64,000 bases of DNA from the NCBI GenBank assembly GCA_018389105.1, contig JACATO010002450.1, forward strand, positions 2,426,501-2,490,500. Direction: 5' to 3'. Both the position numbers and the translations under genes were made by a program. The notes below the pieces were generated by a model. That model saw nothing but the letters and a program-made list of their open reading frames with translations. It was not told the DNA's origin and searched no databases. Numbering within the stretch: the first letter of the stretch is position 1; every line of letters starts with the position of its first letter. Positions 60,301 through 64,000 of this stretch are shown here, piece by piece. Source of the stretch: Nautilus pompilius (taxonomy: Eukaryota; Mollusca; Cephalopoda; Nautilida; Nautilidae).

Positions 60301-60828
60301 AGCAGACAGGGTAGCTCGACCGAGGGTAAGTACACCCAGTAGGGCACCATAAGGTCCAGCCGCTCCCGCGGTGTCGGTGTGACACCAGAACCAAACCCAA
60401 CTACTCACACTCGACGCTAACGGGTTAAAAATACAACAACAGAACATTACATAATGGTAGTGAGCCTACATAAAATTATTCCGAATTTTTAATCACAAAA
60501 TTTCAATAAATTCCAATTACGGGCTACCATCCTTAAGGTTTCTCTTAGCTGACAACAACATTTTAATAAGAAACCGTAAAGGTGAACAGTATCCCTGTGG
60601 GTGGTGGTGGTATATATATATATATATTTCCTTTATAGTTTATTCAATACAAACGCTATCACGCGATTTTTTTTGCCCACTAAAAAAAGAAAAAAAGAAG
60701 ATTAAATAATTGTGATGTACTCAGGGCACGCACACGAAGTGTCACTAATTAACACAACTCGGAAATTTATATCTACCGCCTTCCGTAGGTTCTCCCACAA
60801 ATGCACACCTACCTCTGTCGGCTTCCAT
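280..60828 (-). CDS. 5' part of a 19-exon gene, product unidentified (span of coding exons)
   Basis: Spliced gene running right to left: start codon at 60828-60826, 3' end beyond the left edge. Nineteen short exons carry AG acceptors and GT donors and join in consistent phase (out-phases in order 1,1,1,0,0,2,2,1,1,1,2,2,0,0,2,2,1,2,0), giving 422 codons once one base is added in exon 8 and one in exon 17. Most exons are open in only one or two frames and the open frame is the one required. The protein is rich in Leu, Phe, Ile and Cys, with amphipathic helical stretches such as LKEVFGKILEDTLKVQQVD and no signal peptide at its MEADR start. That suggests a soluble helical-repeat (ARM/HEAT-like) protein, but this is inference. 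I recognise no family. Individual exons are listed below; the least certain are 6, 8 and 12. Confidence 0.75.
1190..1262. repeat. copy of a short inverted-repeat family (TTCAAATGAAACCTGG motif)
   Basis: CAATTGAAACCTACCTGAAC faces GCCAGGTTTCATTTGAATG about 30 bases later. Variants of the second arm recur near 20735, 24885, 24003 and 47055, and of the first near 23188, so this is an interspersed family. Confidence 0.5.
2355..2421 (-). CDS. exon 18 (67 bp, phase 1 to 2)
   Basis: Acceptor GGCATACCTTCAG and donor CAG|GTAATGG. The other two frames have stops. It reads LCANLFLTVLGMTNMPLF and continues MVY before a junction Arg; hydrophobic, and could form a buried or membrane helix. Confidence 0.75.
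4250..4990 (-). pseudogene. decayed transposase-like relic, hAT type (tentative)
   Basis: Minus-strand reading gives open pieces interrupted by stops and shifts: one with KQLAAYRVKEAAYLI, one with NPTYYAGDKLIDGNERKI, one with NFYEEKLQYLDRIVGAKLKA. The 'AAYxLNPxYY...' order is like the pre-dimerisation part of some hAT transposases. No inverted ends or target duplications were found. It lies inside an intron of the main gene and in the same orientation. Confidence 0.35.
5355..5382. repeat. long T homopolymer
   Basis: A run of about 22 T residues after ...GAATC, one of many A/T homopolymers in the window; most are 10 to 22 long. Confidence 0.9.
6245..7890 (-). pseudogene. decayed coding relic, unidentified
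   Basis: At least three open minus-strand segments with coding-like composition but intervening stops: about 7750-7880 (SKIYAMYLESKRFKGIKEM), about 7060-7370 (MKMVYKYMLHKELNDEQKLK; after a shift, IIPVMRTDSNSFAVPQKFLF), and about 6250-6475 (LQPKDLYRINEIFYKDIQNV). They read in one order, as if one long protein had decayed. I do not recognise it; a retrocopy or a transposon protein are both possible. Confidence 0.4.
8218..8345. repeat. GC-richer repeat-like patch with an A tract
   Basis: A stretch with CGGCCGG, CCACACACAT-like sequence and an A15 tract stands out from the AT-rich surroundings. It resembles a SINE body or a fragment of a transposon. No box A/B promoter is certain. Confidence 0.3.
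10466..10727 (-). CDS. exon 17 (262 bp) carrying a frameshift
   Basis: The longest exon. Acceptor TTATCAACTTCTCACAG and donor TTT|GTAAGTAAC. The phase from exon 16 reads ELFLLEGT, RYPTPTPSKMPAFQSCAPHW and on to NLLKIQQL, about 76 codons, then hits TAA. From a CCACCCTTGG stretch onward a second frame is open to the donor (GTDSLKPVCDKQTSNYYQCF). One extra base there joins the two frames and yields exactly the phase exon 18 needs. Confidence 0.85.
12992..13036 (-). CDS. exon 16 (45 bp, phase 2 to 2)
   Basis: Very strong donor GCAG|GTGAGTGAC and acceptor TGTTCTAAATATAG. Only one frame is open, and it is the one exon 15 needs: KMHQLVILSIELIC. Confidence 0.75.
13680..13705 (-). CDS. exon 15, microexon (26 bp, phase 0 to 2)
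   Basis: Acceptor CTCCTTTTTATTAAATCTTAAAAG and donor GAA|GTAAGTT. An in-frame TAA just upstream forces this start. It reads RYLLQKMR plus two bases that make Lys with exon 16. Confidence 0.6.
13888..13935 (-). CDS. exon 14 (48 bp, phase 0 to 0)
   Basis: Excellent acceptor TTTTACGTTGCTCTTGCAG and donor GAG|GTAATG. It reads ASPQFLPTHIIAVAVE in the required frame; all three frames happen to be open, so phase rests on the neighbours. Confidence 0.75.
14117..14240. other. coding-like patch in intron 13, nature unknown
   Basis: The plus strand reads RLDAISKRLEVHDALHLKDI and continues MPRGHSKDKFY to a stop, after a good acceptor (TTTCTCTTTTCAAG) and with AATAAA about 65 bases later. The minus strand is also open for 26 codons. 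Base composition is more coding-like than the surroundings. It may be a relic of a mobile element or a terminal exon of a plus-strand transcript. A strong plus donor (ATG|GTAAGAAG) occurs at 14028. Confidence 0.3.
16156..16270. repeat. left terminal and subterminal repeats of the pogo element
   Basis: Terminal inverted repeat followed by two further units, CGGCACTCTTGAATACCGCT.. and GGCGGCACCTCTGATTTGGG. Such arrays are plausible transposase binding sites. Confidence 0.7.
16867..18270 (+). CDS. pogo-family transposase, intact (467 aa)
   Basis: Cuts and pastes the element through its terminal repeats, joining at TA sites. A short acidic, Ser-rich N-terminus leads into a CENP-B-type helix-turn-helix (about residues 25-70: LKTKLEAIEFAKTSTVSAAA, then RRFGVSRSSVQDWRR). 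A second HTH follows (about 90-165, GGGRKPLSANMEAEFYEWIE to FMSRYELSLR). The DDE domain then shows D in YAADETAVW, D in LLVWDAFKCH and D in QAPDVCWNAP. The last two aspartates have 35 residues between them, within the range of pogo families. The C-terminus is acidic. Start chosen at the ATG in good context (AAAC before ATGG). An AATAAA at about 18301 may serve as the polyadenylation signal. All catalytic residues are present. Confidence 0.93.
   Translation: MEEDHESEQTTEVAAAESSSSSSKRKLKGHSLKTKLEAIEFAKTSTVSAAARRFGVSRSSVQDWRRQENELRATIDEEGPSVVKKQCLAGGGRKPLSANMEAEFYEWIEVCLEKKQRISRRLIRLKAQELGKNLGFDGKPFKATEGWLDNFMSRYELSLRVPTTTAQKTPVESMDKLVSFVLYICQLRQKENYNFADIYAADETAVWLDPTGIKTVAKKGSRSVTVLSTGHEKMRVTVLLCARANGAKVKPFILLPRKHPIPDILKRFSSRLHLCWCGSNWMNQDLTLQFLQKVFGRLSSRRKLLVWDAFKCHLTEETKVDLRKKKVDAVVVPSGCTKFVQAPDVCWNAPFMKRIQDMYEDWMTAAEKSYTPAGNMRAPPMEVYLQWIVDAWDNLDEEMIAKSFKVCGITNIVDGSEDNFIHVFSSDGECQAGLQLLKERAMTSETLAYDEKEENEESDLEEIVVLP
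18335..18452. repeat. right terminal and subterminal repeats of the pogo element
   Basis: GGCGGCACCTCTGAATAGCG and GCTGCACCTTTGAATAGG units precede the inverted end (GGCGGCGCCGCCC then TCAATGAAATACGG). Confidence 0.7.
18460..21348. other. intron sequence, no gene seen
   Basis: AT-rich, with a G9 run near 19177 and one short-repeat copy near 20710-20755. No protein-like frame or element ends. Confidence 0.6.
21349..21391 (-). CDS. exon 13 (43 bp, phase 2 to 0)
   Basis: Donor CAG|GTAAGAAAC; acceptor within CTCTCACTAGTGAG. The frame reads EICGGLNFRLSYAQ after a junction Ser. An alternative AG four bases upstream would give a different phase. Confidence 0.6.
21400..24910. other. intron sequence with a few GC-richer patches
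   Basis: Patches at about 21700-21850 and 22440-22530 contain more CG dinucleotides than average, but I see no gene. A CA microsatellite lies near 22000-22012 and a TTA run near 23110. The segment 23400-23700 resembles degraded SINE. Confidence 0.4.
24919..25733. mobile_element. Tigger-like non-autonomous element, interrupted by a nested element
   Basis: The left end starts CAGTCAACCCCTGCGTAATC. The right end, read inverted, starts CAGTTGTCCCCCGGTATTCA. TA flanks both sides. No transposase gene remains. Without the nested insert it is about 580 bp. Confidence 0.7.
25158..25394. mobile_element. mariner/Tc-type miniature element (237 bp) nested in the Tigger-like element
   Basis: Near-perfect 33-bp inverted ends beginning CAGGGTGTCCGTAAAGTTAC, flanked by TA. 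The interior keeps a plus-strand transposase fragment (ITVWAGISSDGIVGPQFFDG, then GTVTGERYLDKLRN), so it is an internal deletion of an autonomous element. It must be younger than its host element. Confidence 0.85.
25900..26226 (+). repeat. SINE copy with A tail
   Basis: Shares segments with copies near 45.5 and 51.2 kb: 'CACTGCCAAAGTCAAAAG', 'CCATGGCACAAGATA' and 'TTCACCAAGGTTAG'. Ends in an A21 tract at about 26206-26226. Confidence 0.5.
26230..27940. other. intron sequence, nothing recognised
   Basis: AT-rich, with homopolymer runs and no coding-like frame. Confidence 0.5.
27950..28330. repeat. CG-containing patch, probably an unclassified repeat
   Basis: Compositionally unlike its surroundings, with many CG dinucleotides and two spaced copies of CATGGTACTTGG (about 28063 and 28236), each followed shortly by TACCACGAGA or TACTACGAGA. 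No convincing protein. The duplicated block suggests a repeat element of two related units. Confidence 0.4.
28526..30126 (-). mobile_element. Tc1-type DNA transposon (1601 bp), degenerate
   Basis: The ends start CAGTGCCAGACAAGAGAGTT (inverted at 30126) and are flanked by TA. Each end carries two copies of a binding-site-like repeat: left outer 28526-28552, left inner about 28721-28750, right inner about 29904-29932, right outer about 30091-30126. This is the IR/DR layout known from some Tc1 elements. The element lies in intron 12. Confidence 0.88.
28819..29801 (-). pseudogene. Tc1 transposase, broken by frameshifts
   Basis: Starts MSGKTMSSEIKDLIVEHRQE (paired-like HTH domain). After frame changes it continues with ICIAWAKVHKNWTKVQWARV, the first catalytic Asp in VLLSDET, then GGGSLMVWECMSAVG. 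The second catalytic position is FQHRNARIHT, where the family normally has Asp at the fourth residue and here it is Arg. The last motif LNPIEN keeps its Glu. Two or more frameshifts plus the lost Asp make it inactive. Confidence 0.88.
31452..31508 (-). CDS. exon 12 (57 bp, phase 2 to 2)
   Basis: Good donor CCAG|GTAAGAAAA. The acceptor (AATCTTAAAG) is weak. Only one frame is open, and with this acceptor it fits both neighbours: LDEGLSKIYLTSSINYST after a junction Ser. Skipping the exon also keeps the frame, so it may be alternative. Confidence 0.5.
31759..34914 (-). mobile_element. full-length hAT transposon (3156 bp) with perfect 8-bp target duplication
   Basis: The left end is CAGTGGTTCTCAACCTTTTT and the right end, inverted, starts CAGTGGTTCTCAACGT. 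ATCTAGAT flanks both sides (31751-31758 and 34915-34922). The perfect duplication and retained ends date it as fairly young although its gene is broken. It lies in intron 11. Confidence 0.93.
32294..34053 (-). pseudogene. hAT transposase of the ZBED/SCAND3-like type, broken
   Basis: N-terminus SASKKKVCRYSEEFLKLGFI leads into a BED-type zinc finger whose Cys pair (CQQC) and GAHLKAKH His motif lie in a shifted frame with one stop (about 33880-33950). Further on: SRKFSVQIDESTVRGSEALL (RNase H-like core), HTEVRWLSKGNCLKRFMELF, and a C-terminal hAT dimerisation part with YLAECGFSVVNDLLLKKRN. Several stops and frame changes between about 33090 and 33870 prevent a full protein. Confidence 0.85.
34923..38316. 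other. intron 11 remainder
   Basis: Apart from the jerky-type element at 35117-35738 I see only AT-rich sequence and short GTAA/GTTA tandem units near 38047. Confidence 0.5.
35117..35738 (+). mobile_element. jerky/pogo-type element, internally deleted
   Basis: Ends read T/CAGTAAACT....CAGCAC inverted, with TA on both sides. At 35295-35420 the plus strand reads KREKRTL-like then DKIEIVKKLEKGVSRNVLMH, the first helix-turn-helix of CENP-B/jerky transposases. It jumps soon after to a C-terminal-like piece (ETPPSEEELVTEVVN). Confidence 0.65.
38317..38344 (-). CDS. exon 11, microexon (28 bp, phase 1 to 2)
   Basis: Near-ideal signals on both sides: acceptor TTTGATTTCTTTACCTAG and donor GCAG|GTAAGTAAC. 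In the frame set by exon 10 it reads SSLPLDLC after a junction Asp. Confidence 0.65.
38930..39420 (+). pseudogene. non-LTR retrotransposon (LINE) reverse-transcriptase tail, decayed
   Basis: Plus-strand KLENFHQRCLCIL matches the motif that follows the polymerase domain in many LINEs. It is followed after shifts by INDIRMPKQVLYREL, the usual 'R(I/M)PKQ(L/V)(L/F)Y(G/R)EL' element. Downstream DNA keeps traces of the Cys/His tail. A 5'-truncated, old copy. Confidence 0.6.
39564..39596 (-). CDS. exon 10 (33 bp, phase 1 to 1)
   Basis: Donor GCAG|GTAAATC. The acceptor ends CAATAAG, immediately after an in-frame TAA, so the exon must start there. The phase from exon 9 gives LMAALNIQDA after a junction Gly. 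Confidence 0.65.
40514..40636 (-). CDS. exon 9 (123 bp, phase 1 to 1)
   Basis: Acceptor GTGTTCAATTCTAG and donor GTG|GTATGTAC. Forty codons, beginning LKEVFGKILEDTLKVQQVD and then a polar, Ser-rich end (YSSSTASNCC). The charged heptad-like start suggests a helix followed by a linker. The other frames contain stops. Confidence 0.85.
41350..41422 (-). CDS. exon 8 (73 bp) carrying a frameshift
   Basis: Excellent donor GAA|GTAAGTCTG and a moderate acceptor TATACAG. The frame required by exon 7 reads TQFKIHSFCQNLLLYNAK and on to LLTL, then meets TGA three bases before the exon end. One missing base in the CTTTGAG stretch would remove the stop and also give the phase that exon 9 needs. This is an assembly error, a true mutation or a mis-drawn exon. 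Confidence 0.5.
41566..41613 (-). CDS. exon 7 (48 bp, phase 2 to 2)
   Basis: Strong acceptor CATTTTTTTAG and donor GA|GTGAGATA. Only one frame is open and it is the one that exon 6 requires: NLGTIILFCSDQFNV after a junction Arg. Confidence 0.65.
42110..42660 (+). pseudogene. Tc1/mariner transposase relic
   Basis: Starts with FSTEDRLRITHYGRTIASVQ (HTH region) and ends with SPNLNPIENI at about 42590-42630, the SP(D)LNPIEN motif of Tc1 transposases with Asp changed to Asn. Many stops in between; no inverted ends found. Confidence 0.65.
43750..43778 (-). CDS. exon 6 (29 bp, phase 0 to 2), with a second downstream donor
   Basis: Acceptor GTTCTTTGACAG, donor CAG|GTATGTCTG. It reads SIKNFLYYI plus two bases. 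A second strong donor, AAG|GTAAGAGG, lies about 35 bases further on (exon end 43715). In the gene's frame that longer form meets a TGA, so it would truncate the protein. Confidence 0.6.
44858..44908 (-). CDS. exon 5 (51 bp, phase 0 to 0)
   Basis: Has one of the best acceptors in the window (CTCTATTTTCTTGCAG) and a CAG|GTATGTC donor. The frame fixed by exon 4 reads ANGGLRAIFKLMLFMTQ, an amphipathic helix in composition. Confidence 0.8.
45525..45700 (+). repeat. SINE copy
   Basis: Contains a B-box-like GGTTGGAGGGTCC and a later segment (ACATCTAAAAATAAAAAGTT) related to the copies near 25.9 and 51.2 kb. Confidence 0.45.
46687..46832 (-). CDS. exon 4 (146 bp, phase 1 to 0)
   Basis: One of the longer exons and a clear one: 48 codons including HLRFFYHIFHSENVCK and ending AETALLKFE before a GAG|GTATGC donor. 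The chosen acceptor is CTTTTGTAG. Nearer AGs (for example after AACAAAGAG or CATCTTAG) would shorten the exon, but the reading frame is open through all of them. Confidence 0.85.
47294..47344 (-). CDS. exon 3 (51 bp, phase 1 to 1)
   Basis: The acceptor has a long pyrimidine tract (CTTTTTTGTAATCAG) and the donor is CAG|GTATATGC. Two frames contain stops. The open one matches exon 2 and adds DLPSETRLEGELELMT after a junction Val. Confidence 0.65.
47780..47945 (-). repeat. tRNA-derived SINE, minus strand
   Basis: On the minus strand GGTGGCCCAGTGGTAGAC looks like a polymerase III A box and AGTTTGAGGACCT like a B box, 20-odd bases apart. The copy ends in a homopolymer run (A22 on the plus strand near 47790). 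Confidence 0.55.
49615..50706 (-). mobile_element. internally deleted hAT element (1092 bp)
   Basis: Same left end as the full-length copy (CAGTGGTTCTCAACCTTTTT) and a right end inverted as CAGTGATTCTCAAGG. Flanks ATGTAATT and ATGTAATA differ at one base. The BED finger and RNase H core are gone. It belongs to a related but distinct subfamily. Confidence 0.85.
49900..50592 (-). pseudogene. hAT transposase, C-terminal part
   Basis: Reads MELFDLLSEFLEDRPEMKLM, then AYVSYLTDIFEKLSTLNKQL, corresponding to the middle of the transposase at 32.3-34.0 kb (LFDELSGFLRDKPEMKHLL there). After frame changes the dimerisation part resumes to about 49900. No N-terminus. Confidence 0.8.
50715..53949. other. 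intron 2 sequence
   Basis: One SINE copy (51160-51433); otherwise AT-rich with no supported gene. Confidence 0.5.
51160..51433 (+). repeat. SINE copy ending in a T tract
   Basis: B-box-like AGTTTGAGGACC at about 51171, then CACTACCAAAGTCAGAAG and AAATGGCACAGGATT, which match the copy at 25.9 kb. A CCAGCCAGCCAGCCA microrepeat is internal. Confidence 0.5.
53950..56030 (-). pseudogene. hAT transposase relic of the ZMYM1/TTF-finger type
   Basis: Minus-strand pieces in order: a TTF-finger-like stretch with CKYYTMFPHPVHRGKHNF (about 55650-55700); LHELDATCIANTIIDQCTKF then LEKLHDQGYNGCF (about 55080-55190), the 'GQGYDGA' motif of this family; and at 54070-54150 RNVRTWLRSTMTDDRLSGL, the dimerisation motif near the C-terminus, followed by a stop. 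Numerous stops and shifts; long dead. Confidence 0.75.
56031..59539. other. intron 1/2 sequence around exon 2
   Basis: A possible single Tigger-like end (CAGTATTCCCCTGATTTGCA at about 56815) and two A/G homopolymer sites near 58262 and 58500, each followed by a related CCTTATA motif. No gene besides exon 2. Confidence 0.4.
57910..57948 (-). CDS. exon 2 (39 bp, phase 1 to 1)
   Basis: Flanked by an ...AACAACAG acceptor and a very good ACAG|GTAAGG donor. Only the frame that begins with two bases is open, and it is the frame set by exon 1. It adds SLKLALSTFVST after a junction Gly. Confidence 0.65.
60813..60828 (-). CDS. exon 1 coding part (start codon, MEADR)
   Basis: The ATG has a strong context (A at -3, G at +4) and encodes MEADR plus one base before a GTAGGTGTG donor. 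It lies in the CpG-rich patch expected of a first exon. The 5' untranslated part extends to the right by an unknown length. An upstream ATG at 60863-60861 reads another frame through this exon and stops in exon 2, so it looks like an overlapping uORF rather than the start. Confidence 0.6.
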
Positions 60829-60860
60829 CTTTTTCGGGGTGACACCGTTTGCGTTCTGCG

Positions 60861-60863
60861 CAT
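60861..60863 (-). promoter_or_regulatory. upstream overlapping start codon (uORF)
   Basis: An ATG 35 bases before the main ATG, in weak context, opens a frame (MRRTQ...) that overlaps the main start and ends at a TGA in exon 2, 23 codons in all. If the transcript starts upstream of it, it could lower translation of the main frame. Confidence 0.35.
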
Positions 60864-61090
60864 GCGTTGGGGTGGAGGGGGGGCTTCGCCTGTTTTTAAC
60901 AGCTGATCGGATATCGATCTCTTGTCACGTGGTGGCGAAAACCGTCAAAACGATATTTTGCATCTATCCTCAAACTTTTACGCTTCAAACGGTGGGAAAA
61001 CCGATGATGTTGTTTGTATGATGCGAAGGTTTCGTGATCGCTGATCGATCGATGATGACACAGTTACTGTTTTACAGAAGTTTCATTTCA

Positions 61091-61373
61091 TTAATAATAA
61101 CAACAATAACAATAATAATAACAACGACAACAATGACAACAACAATAATAACAATAACAACAATAACGACAACGACAACAACAATGACAACAACAACAAC
61201 AACAACAATAACAACAATAATGACAACGACAACAACAACGACAACAACAACAATAATAATAACAACAATAATGACAACAACAATGACAACAACAACAACA
61301 ATAATAATAACAATAACAATAATAATAACAATAACAACAACAACAACAACAATAATAATAACAATAATAAAAT
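61091..61373. repeat. AAC/AAT/GAC trinucleotide low-complexity tract
   Basis: Nearly uninterrupted triplets of AAC, AAT, and occasional GAC or AAG/ATG over about 280 bases. All long ORFs here are products of this repetition, not genes. It lies directly upstream of the CpG-rich patch. Confidence 0.95.
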
Positions 61374-61379
61374 GCCATA

Positions 61380-64000
61380 AGTTTAGGCCTTTTCAATGTA
61401 GCGGTAGATTATATATTCTTCGGTATAAGGTGGGTAGCTTATGACATGGGTCTTTCTGGGTTGTGGGAATATCCTTTAAAATGCATTTTGGATTCTGCAC
61501 ACATTTCGCAGACCCTGTGGACACCATATTGCATTTTATCTACTCTGATATTTTCAGTTTCCCTTAATTTTTTTTTTTAAAAAAAAACAAACTACTAGTT
61601 ATCTTTCCTTTTACATTGTCATATACTTCATCCTTGGTTTCAACCATAATTTCCTTATAAAACTGATTGTTAATGGATGATGTTGCAGTAAATAAGTATT
61701 CCATTGAGAGTCGGCAGATTTAGGCCCTTCTTCGAATTGTGGTACATTAATTAGGTATTCAGAAACATGTAGGGTTTTAAGGGAGCTCAGAATGTCCTTT
61801 TTGTGTATAAAGTATTCTCAAGACACACTCAGTGTTGCATAATGCTGCTAGTATGATCTTTAAACAAAAATAAAACATCATAAGTTATAGGGGGGGAAGC
61901 AGTCTCTTCTGACTTTGCATTCAGCTTTGTCAAAGTAATAAAGCAATAAAAGTAGGATAATGGGGAAAAAATATTCCAAAGAATTTTTAAGAGTTACAAA
62001 TTGACCGGGATTATGGAAGGCAAAAATTGATAAAGTGTAAACAAATGTTTTAATTACGTGGAATTTTGTTCCAACTTAACAATAATCCAAACATTCAAAC
62101 ATTCTCAATTTTAAGTTTTCTGTTTCTGTTAATGTTATTTCATAGGGAAAGTTTCCTTAATTTTTCTCAGATTTTTGTTGGATTCACACATTATGAATAT
62201 TCTGTCATGCCAAATGAGAGAACTGTGGTGAGTTACAGTTAACATATGTAAAGGAATGCAGACTTGAGATACTTTCCCTCATGGACAAAGTTTCTATATT
62301 CAGAGATCCTAATATTTAAAAGGCATTGTTTTTTTTTTTTACCAATGTAGATTCATATCATTTAACTTGTTTCAAAGATGAAATCTGATTCCAGCATTGT
62401 GATTTTTCCCACTGATAAAGAAAATTATACGTTGTTCTAAATAAAATTGATTACAATACCAAACTCAGCTCCTTGTTAGACTCTTTCACTTATAAACATG
62501 TAAACCAAGATCTGACTCTTGCTCTTGAGAGGATAGTGTCAAACTCAGTAAAAACATTAAAAAGGGACTGTCTGTGTAGTTACTCCACATTATACAGCAC
62601 CCAGGTTATTGTCAGTAGTATTGACCACGAAAGTATCAACTTGCTAAATATTTGATTTCCATCATTTCTTGTTGGTTACTGATTCTTTTGTAAAGAATTT
62701 GTTTTCAAAAGTAAAATTAGAAATAAAAAGTTTCTTCTGATAGCATTTGAGTTTTGAAGCTGTCTTCACCCCATTCCCAATGATGAAACTTCTCTAGTTC
62801 TTTCTAATAACTAATGTTCTGATAATACTTTGCTCCTAAGAGCATATATGCTTCCTAGAGACATTACAAATTAAGTTCAACTTTCACAATTGTACTTCAA
62901 ATGGAACAATTGGTTCTACTTACAGAAGGAAGGAGCAGCTGCACTTTTATGACCAGTTTTAACAATTTATACATGGAGTTTTAAAAAAAAAGCTATAGAT
63001 TCCACTTCTAATAAGTCTATGCTAATGATATTTTTGTGTGGCCACACAATAATGTAATGATTCTTATGGTTTCATCTTAATTCAATCAAGCTTCCAATAA
63101 ACCATCAAAGTAGAAGTTAATAATTCACTTTCCTTTTTGGATGTGCAAATCCAAATGCTTGTTGAAGTTTTTTAAAACTCTGATTGTCTAGGAAAGATAT
63201 GCCATAATAAATATTTTGATTTCTGTAACAATCATTCTGTTATTAAACAAACAATTTGTCTCATTGTTTTAACAAGCCTTTCATGTTTGTGATTCTAAGT
63301 TTGCCCAATGAAATGAAACATTTTTGTCAGGTAAAACAAAATTCTTATCCTGATGAAATTATTAACAAATCTTTAATTAATGTTAAGTTGGGATCTTCTA
63401 AAGAAAAAAATAAATGATTTGCATTCAAATCAGATGTTACACTTTTATTCCAGGAATTACCATAGTGCAGATCATAACTGCTCTTTTATTTAGTCTGACT
63501 GAAAATTTATAGTGCATGAATCCAACTGAAAATAGAGAAATCAAAGAATCTGTCATCAATTCCATACACAGTAAAATTATTGTATCTGTGTCATTAAAAC
63601 TTTTAACTTTTCTTTCTTTGAATCTGTTTTTTATTTTACTTTTGTCTTATTACTTACAGTTGAATATGAAGTCAGTAAAATTTCATTTTTCTCCATAACT
63701 TTGTTTTATTCCCATTTAAGGATTATATTCCACAGACACTGCCAAAGGTTTTGCATCACCCCAGAATATTCTAATTTTACTTGATAAAGTTGAATAAAAA
63801 CTGCTAAATTTGCATAATAATGTTACACATACTTCAACAGAAAACAAAAGATATTGAAAAATGTGTCAACTTGAAATCTAACCTATGGATACATGATTTC
63901 CCAAAGGACCTTATAAATTATGACAAGTTTAAATTTTGTAGCCAGCTAAAATAGGATCACAAAAAAAATAGGTCAAATTAATTTTTTTGTTTCTGTCCAG
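61380..64000. other. upstream intergenic sequence
   Basis: AT-rich. No exon, RNA gene or element end could be supported. Confidence 0.5.

Larger units (their letters stand above)
59540..61080. promoter_or_regulatory. CpG-rich patch with the gene's 5' end
   Basis: The only sizeable stretch rich in CG dinucleotides outside transposons; examples include GACGACG, CCGCTCCCGCGG and GATCGATCGATG. It contains the start-codon exon. No TATA box is obvious upstream of the ATG. The (TA)n run at 60611-60628 lies inside intron 1. A good plus-strand donor (GAGG|GTAAGTAC at about 60324) hints at divergent transcription, but I find no exon chain for it. Confidence 0.5.

Noticed and set aside
60611..60628. 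TATATATATA run as a TATA box
   Set aside because: It lies downstream of the start codon, inside intron 1, and is a simple TA repeat.
61021..61060. GATCGATCGATGATG palindromic cluster as a regulatory site
   Set aside because: Short self-complementary run with no partner; cannot be distinguished from chance in a CG-richer patch.
61034..61444. Long ORFs of Thr/Ile or Leu repeats on both strands
   Set aside because: Direct translation of the AAC/AAT triplet tract; no gene signal.
1..64000. tRNA, rRNA or CRISPR loci
   Set aside because: No complete tRNA or rRNA gene was seen, only tRNA-like SINE promoters; CRISPR is not expected in animal nuclear DNA and no regular spacer array exists.

Overview
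This is animal nuclear DNA: strongly AT-rich, with long A/T homopolymers, tRNA-like SINEs, many DNA-transposon copies and relics, spliceosomal introns of 0.1 to 17 kb and one CpG-rich promoter-like patch. There are no bacterial features. Large introns, SINEs and Tc1/pogo/hAT elements would suit a mollusc such as a cephalopod, but nothing in the window proves the species.

Main gene. By joining minus-strand splice sites and reading frames I reconstruct the 5' part of one protein-coding gene. It starts at an ATG at 60828 inside the CpG-rich patch and runs leftwards off the window. The model has 19 coding exons, most only 26 to 146 bases, at about 60.8, 57.9, 47.3, 46.7, 44.9, 43.8, 41.6, 41.4, 40.5, 39.6, 38.3, 31.5, 21.4, 13.9, 13.7, 13.0, 10.5, 2.4 and 0.3 kb. 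Every intron phase matches its partner provided one base is restored in each of two exons (41350-41422 and 10466-10727). The result is about 422 codons of a Leu/Phe-rich, probably helical protein that I do not recognise.

Everything else lies inside its introns or upstream. Mobile elements, left to right: decayed coding relics on the minus strand (4250-4990, hAT-like; 6245-7890, unidentified); a complete pogo-like transposon with an intact transposase (16156-18452); a Tigger-like element with a small mariner-type element nested in it (24919-25733); a Tc1 element with four direct-repeat sites in its inverted ends (28526-30126); a full-length hAT with perfect 8-bp target duplications (31759-34914); a jerky/pogo relic (35117-35738); a LINE reverse-transcriptase tail (about 38930-39420); a Tc1 transposase relic (about 42110-42660); an internally deleted hAT (49615-50706); and a ZMYM/TTF-type hAT relic (53950-56030). 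SINE copies lie near 25.9, 45.5, 47.8 and 51.2 kb.

The right end (61.1-64 kb) lies upstream of the gene. It holds a 280-bp AAC/AAT-rich low-complexity tract and otherwise anonymous AT-rich DNA. Coordinates and translations were read by eye; exon borders need RNA support.
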